From the NCBI GenBank assembly GCA_018896215.1, contig JAHINB010000016.1:1-49283 (forward strand): a stretch of DNA of 49,283 nucleotides, read 5' to 3'. The stretch is from Patescibacteria group bacterium (GTDB lineage: Bacteria; Patescibacteriota; WWE3; 0-14-0-20-40-13). Position 1 is the first letter of the stretch. Every line of letters starts with the position of its first letter. The notes beneath the pieces are model-generated. The model had not been told where the DNA came from. It saw only the letters and a program-made list of their open reading frames with translations, and did no database searches. Shown here piece after piece: positions 47,473 through 49,283 of this stretch. Position numbers and translations under genes: made by a program.

Positions 47473-47562
47473 ATGCCTAAATTTATAACAAGATTTAAGA
47501 AGACTTCCTATTAATTTCCCCGATGAATATCGGGGGCGTTACACATTTATGCCTAAATTTAT
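47473..47562. repeat. Palindromic repeat element with 14-bp direct flanks
   Basis: atgcctaaatttat occurs at 47473-47486 and again at 47549-47562, bracketing a sequence of about 62 bp that matches the element inside the ligase gene (7576-7641). The hairpin ccccga/tcgggg is at 47518-47536. The flanks look like a target-site duplication, and the right copy now holds the start codon of the following gene. Confidence 0.75.
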
Positions 47563-47917
47563 TCTGACAGTAATTTTTATTCTTTTAGCTCTTTGCGCAA
47601 GTTTAGCATACATATTTTTAAAAATCCCCCCCGCAAACACCTTTATTATCCTAGGAGTTTTTGCTCTTTTGTGGATTATCTTGGGTTTAATTTTGTCTTT
47701 GCCAATGTCTTACCTGTTAGGACACCACAAAGAGCATCTTAAAGATAAAAGGATTTTAAAATGTCTCTGGCGCAGTTGCTTAAGAAGAAGTTTACTTCTC
47801 TCATTTTTGTTATTTTCTTATCTTTTGCTTGGGTACTTAAACGCCTTTAACCCTCAAAGATATTTTATAATCTTTATTGCCTGCCTTATTTTTGAAATAT
47901 GGAGAAGTCTAAGATAG
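47549..47917 (+). CDS. Small multi-pass membrane protein, unknown
   Basis: The 122-residue protein has three or four hydrophobic segments (ILTVIFILLALCASLAYIFL, TFIILGVFALLWIILGLIL, LLLSFLLFSYLLLGYL, YFIIFIACLIFEIW) joined by basic loops. No family is recognised. Its ATG lies in the right flank of the palindromic element, so the element sits directly at its 5' end and may have altered its expression. Its 3' end overlaps tatD by 19 bp. Confidence 0.6.
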   Translation: MPKFILTVIFILLALCASLAYIFLKIPPANTFIILGVFALLWIILGLILSLPMSYLLGHHKEHLKDKRILKCLWRSCLRRSLLLSFLLFSYLLLGYLNAFNPQRYFIIFIACLIFEIWRSLR

Positions 47918-48723
47918 CAAATTTAATTGACACCCACGCCCACTTGGCAAGTAAGGATTATCCAGATGTCAATAATGTCATAACGAGAGCGCGTGAGGCG
48001 GGTGTTGCCAAAATTATTTGCGTAGCTTCTGCCACAGAAGAAATCCCCAAAGCAATTGCTCTTGCCGAAAAATTTAGCGGGGTGTATTTATCGCTGGGAA
48101 TCCACCCCCAAGATACCAAAAACACCAGTCCCTTCCAACTTGACCTGAAACTTAAAAAACTAGAGGTTGCATCCTTACATCCCAAAGTTGTTGCCATTGG
48201 TGAGTGCGGTTTTGATAACTCTGTGCCACCAGCAGGAGAAAGAAAACGGGATGTTGAAGAGCAAGAGTATATTTTTGAATTCCAAACGCATCTTGCTCAA
48301 AAACTTAACAAACCGCAAGTATTGCATTGCAGGCAGGCTAAAGACAAAATGGTAGAAGCGCTCAAAGAGTATTCCGTGACTAACGGGGTCTGGCACTGCT
48401 TTGTCGAGGATGCTTTAACCGCAAAATTGGCTCTAAAGTTAGGGTTGTTACTCTCATTTAATGGCATTGTTACTTACAAAAGCGGGGGGGAAATCCTCAA
48501 AATTGCCCGAACCATCTCACTTGACAAAATCCTCCTCGAAACCGACTCGCCTCTTTTAATTCCAGAACCAGCAAGATCTGATCCGAAGATTAAACTAAAC
48601 GAACCTTCTTATGTTAAAATAGTCGCACAAAAAATTGCCGGGGCTAGAAACATATCAGAAAAAGATCTGGCAACCGCGACCTCCCAAAATGCCCAACTGC
48701 TTTTTGGCTTAAACTATGATTAA
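47899..48723 (+). CDS. tatD: TatD-family metal-dependent DNase
   Basis: The 274-residue TIM-barrel hydrolase has LIDTHAHLAS (HxH metal ligands), VYLSLGIHPQDT, VAIGECGFD (Glu ligand), PQVLHCRQAKDKM, GVWHCFVED and LLETDSPLL (Asp ligand). Relatives act as 3'-5' exonucleases on DNA or RNA, or as D-aminoacyl hydrolases. The start at 47899 overlaps the membrane protein. The following glycosyltransferase begins 8 bp before its end. Confidence 0.94.
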   Translation: MEKSKIANLIDTHAHLASKDYPDVNNVITRAREAGVAKIICVASATEEIPKAIALAEKFSGVYLSLGIHPQDTKNTSPFQLDLKLKKLEVASLHPKVVAIGECGFDNSVPPAGERKRDVEEQEYIFEFQTHLAQKLNKPQVLHCRQAKDKMVEALKEYSVTNGVWHCFVEDALTAKLALKLGLLLSFNGIVTYKSGGEILKIARTISLDKILLETDSPLLIPEPARSDPKIKLNEPSYVKIVAQKIAGARNISEKDLATATSQNAQLLFGLNYD

Positions 48724-49283
48724 AAAAGAAGCTGTTCTTCAAAGAGTGCTCCAAACTGTTCCTGGAATTTTAACTTGGGCAGTTTTAACTTCCCCTCTAT
48801 GGTTAGGATATAAATTTCCTCTAGCCGTAATTTTTTTGGTCACTTTTTTGTGCTTCTTTTGGGTCTACCGAGCCTTTGTCCATACTATTGGCTCATATAT
48901 TGGGTATAAAAGATACAAAAAAGAAGTGGCGACCGATTGGTCGTCCCTCTGCCGTAAGTTGCCATCCGTTGAGAAGATGAGACATTTAATCCTCATTCCC
49001 GCCGTCAATGAATCCTACGAAGTTTTAAAAAATACTTTGGGGGGAATTGTTAAGAGCGATTTTCCAAAATCCCAAATTATCATTGCTCTAACCTGCGAAG
49101 AACGCGGAGCAAAAGAGGTAAAACAACGAATCGAGACTCTTAAAAAAGAATTTAATACCAAACTTCCAGAGATACTATTTTATACCCATCCCGCGGGAAT
49201 TGCAGGAGAAGCAATTGGCGCCGCAGCCGCAAATAGAACTTGGGGAGGGCGTCACGCTGTAGCCGAACTTAAAAAAAGAGGAG
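48716..49283 (+). CDS. Membrane glycosyltransferase (GT2-like), 3' end outside the window
   Basis: 189 codons are present before the window ends. Two N-terminal membrane helices (VPGILTWAVLTSPLWLGYKF and FPLAVIFLVTFLCFFWVYRA) are followed by a cytoplasmic GT2 start: HLILIPAVNESYEVLKNTLG, QIIIALTCEERGA and GIAGEAIGAAAANRTW. This resembles membrane-bound glycosyltransferases that make surface polysaccharides. The start is inferred from the overlap with tatD; the DxD and QxxRW motifs must lie beyond the edge. Confidence 0.75.
   Translation, partial: MIKKEAVLQRVLQTVPGILTWAVLTSPLWLGYKFPLAVIFLVTFLCFFWVYRAFVHTIGSYIGYKRYKKEVATDWSSLCRKLPSVEKMRHLILIPAVNESYEVLKNTLGGIVKSDFPKSQIIIALTCEERGAKEVKQRIETLKKEFNTKLPEILFYTHPAGIAGEAIGAAAANRTWGGRHAVAELKKRG

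Noticed and set aside
1-49283. CRISPR array
   Set aside because: No regularly spaced short repeats with unique spacers are present; repeats here are tandem, dispersed or palindromic.
1-49283. Recoded TGA, as in some CPR lineages
   Set aside because: Several genes (for example the PilO-like gene and the small frame after it) end properly at TGA, with no in-frame TGA inside conserved proteins.

Overview
The window looks like a chromosomal segment of a Candidate Phyla Radiation (Patescibacteria) bacterium, most likely a Microgenomates or Katanobacteria-type lineage. The assignment is an inference from gene content: AT-rich, tightly packed and often overlapping genes; a separate VirB4 N-terminal-like protein, VirB4 ATPase and PrgI set; sortase, cohesin and dockerin surface proteins; paired GT2 and DUF2304 genes; PilN/PilO; an unusually short DNA polymerase III delta; and an rpmH-rnpA-yidD-yidC-jag-dnaN run. 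TAA, TAG and TGA all act as ordinary stops.

Layout. 1-800: tandem 111-bp repeat, a truncated tRNA, tRNA-Ile(GAT), a zinc-finger gene remnant and tRNA-Ser(TGA). 996-4566: defence-like island with controller, ApaLI-like endonuclease, beta-class methyltransferase, a broken DUF6602-like gene and a trypsin-like protease. 4567-4862: cluster of hairpins. 4863-8989: membrane proteins, an archaeal/eukaryal-type ATP-dependent DNA ligase and a Fic protein. 9072-10207: DUF6941-like and Hic-like genes. 10463-11810: segment bracketed by a 28-bp copy of the lepA 3' end. 11779-16632: lepA, a pilN/pilO-like operon, murJ. 16732-17831: candidate structured RNA and two deletion-damaged genes. 17890-22631: rpsT, cohesin-like and dockerin-like secreted proteins, Ntn hydrolase, sortase, holA. 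22684-26421: band-7 protein, a RAYT transposase between two perfect palindromes, rarA, trxB. 26446-30624: overlapping operon trxA-gap-ferredoxin-short AOR-like protein-tpiA-LCP. 30623-35098: DD-carboxypeptidase, nucleotidyltransferase, and the rpmH-to-dnaN run. 35276-36160: NYN and GH1 remnants. 36364-40456: VirB4/PrgI secretion genes. 40499-49283: envelope genes, UvrD-nuclease, TatD and a partial glycosyltransferase.

Three window-wide themes stand out. First, many promoters place the -10 hexamer 6-7 nt before the start codon, implying leaderless mRNAs; a few genes (the small secreted protein at 10608, the DUF4870-like gene, the sortase) have strong Shine-Dalgarno sites instead. Second, several genes keep recognisable ends but have lost their middle (HD hydrolase, HicB-like, DUF6602-like, GH1), and others are cut at one end (DUF3800, NYN, zinc-finger gene, tRNA-Ala, dockerin). 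This is either active genome erosion or a metagenome-assembly artefact. Third, small palindromic elements are scattered: one type lies in frame inside the DNA ligase, another occurs as near-identical inverted copies at 36.26 and 44.57 kb, and a third brackets the RAYT gene.

The genes suggest a fermentative, surface-attached cell with glycolysis, ferredoxin and thioredoxin redox chemistry, type IV pilus and T4SS-like machinery, peptidoglycan and wall-polymer maintenance, and accessory defence or toxin-like genes. All calls come from reading the sequence; no database search was run.
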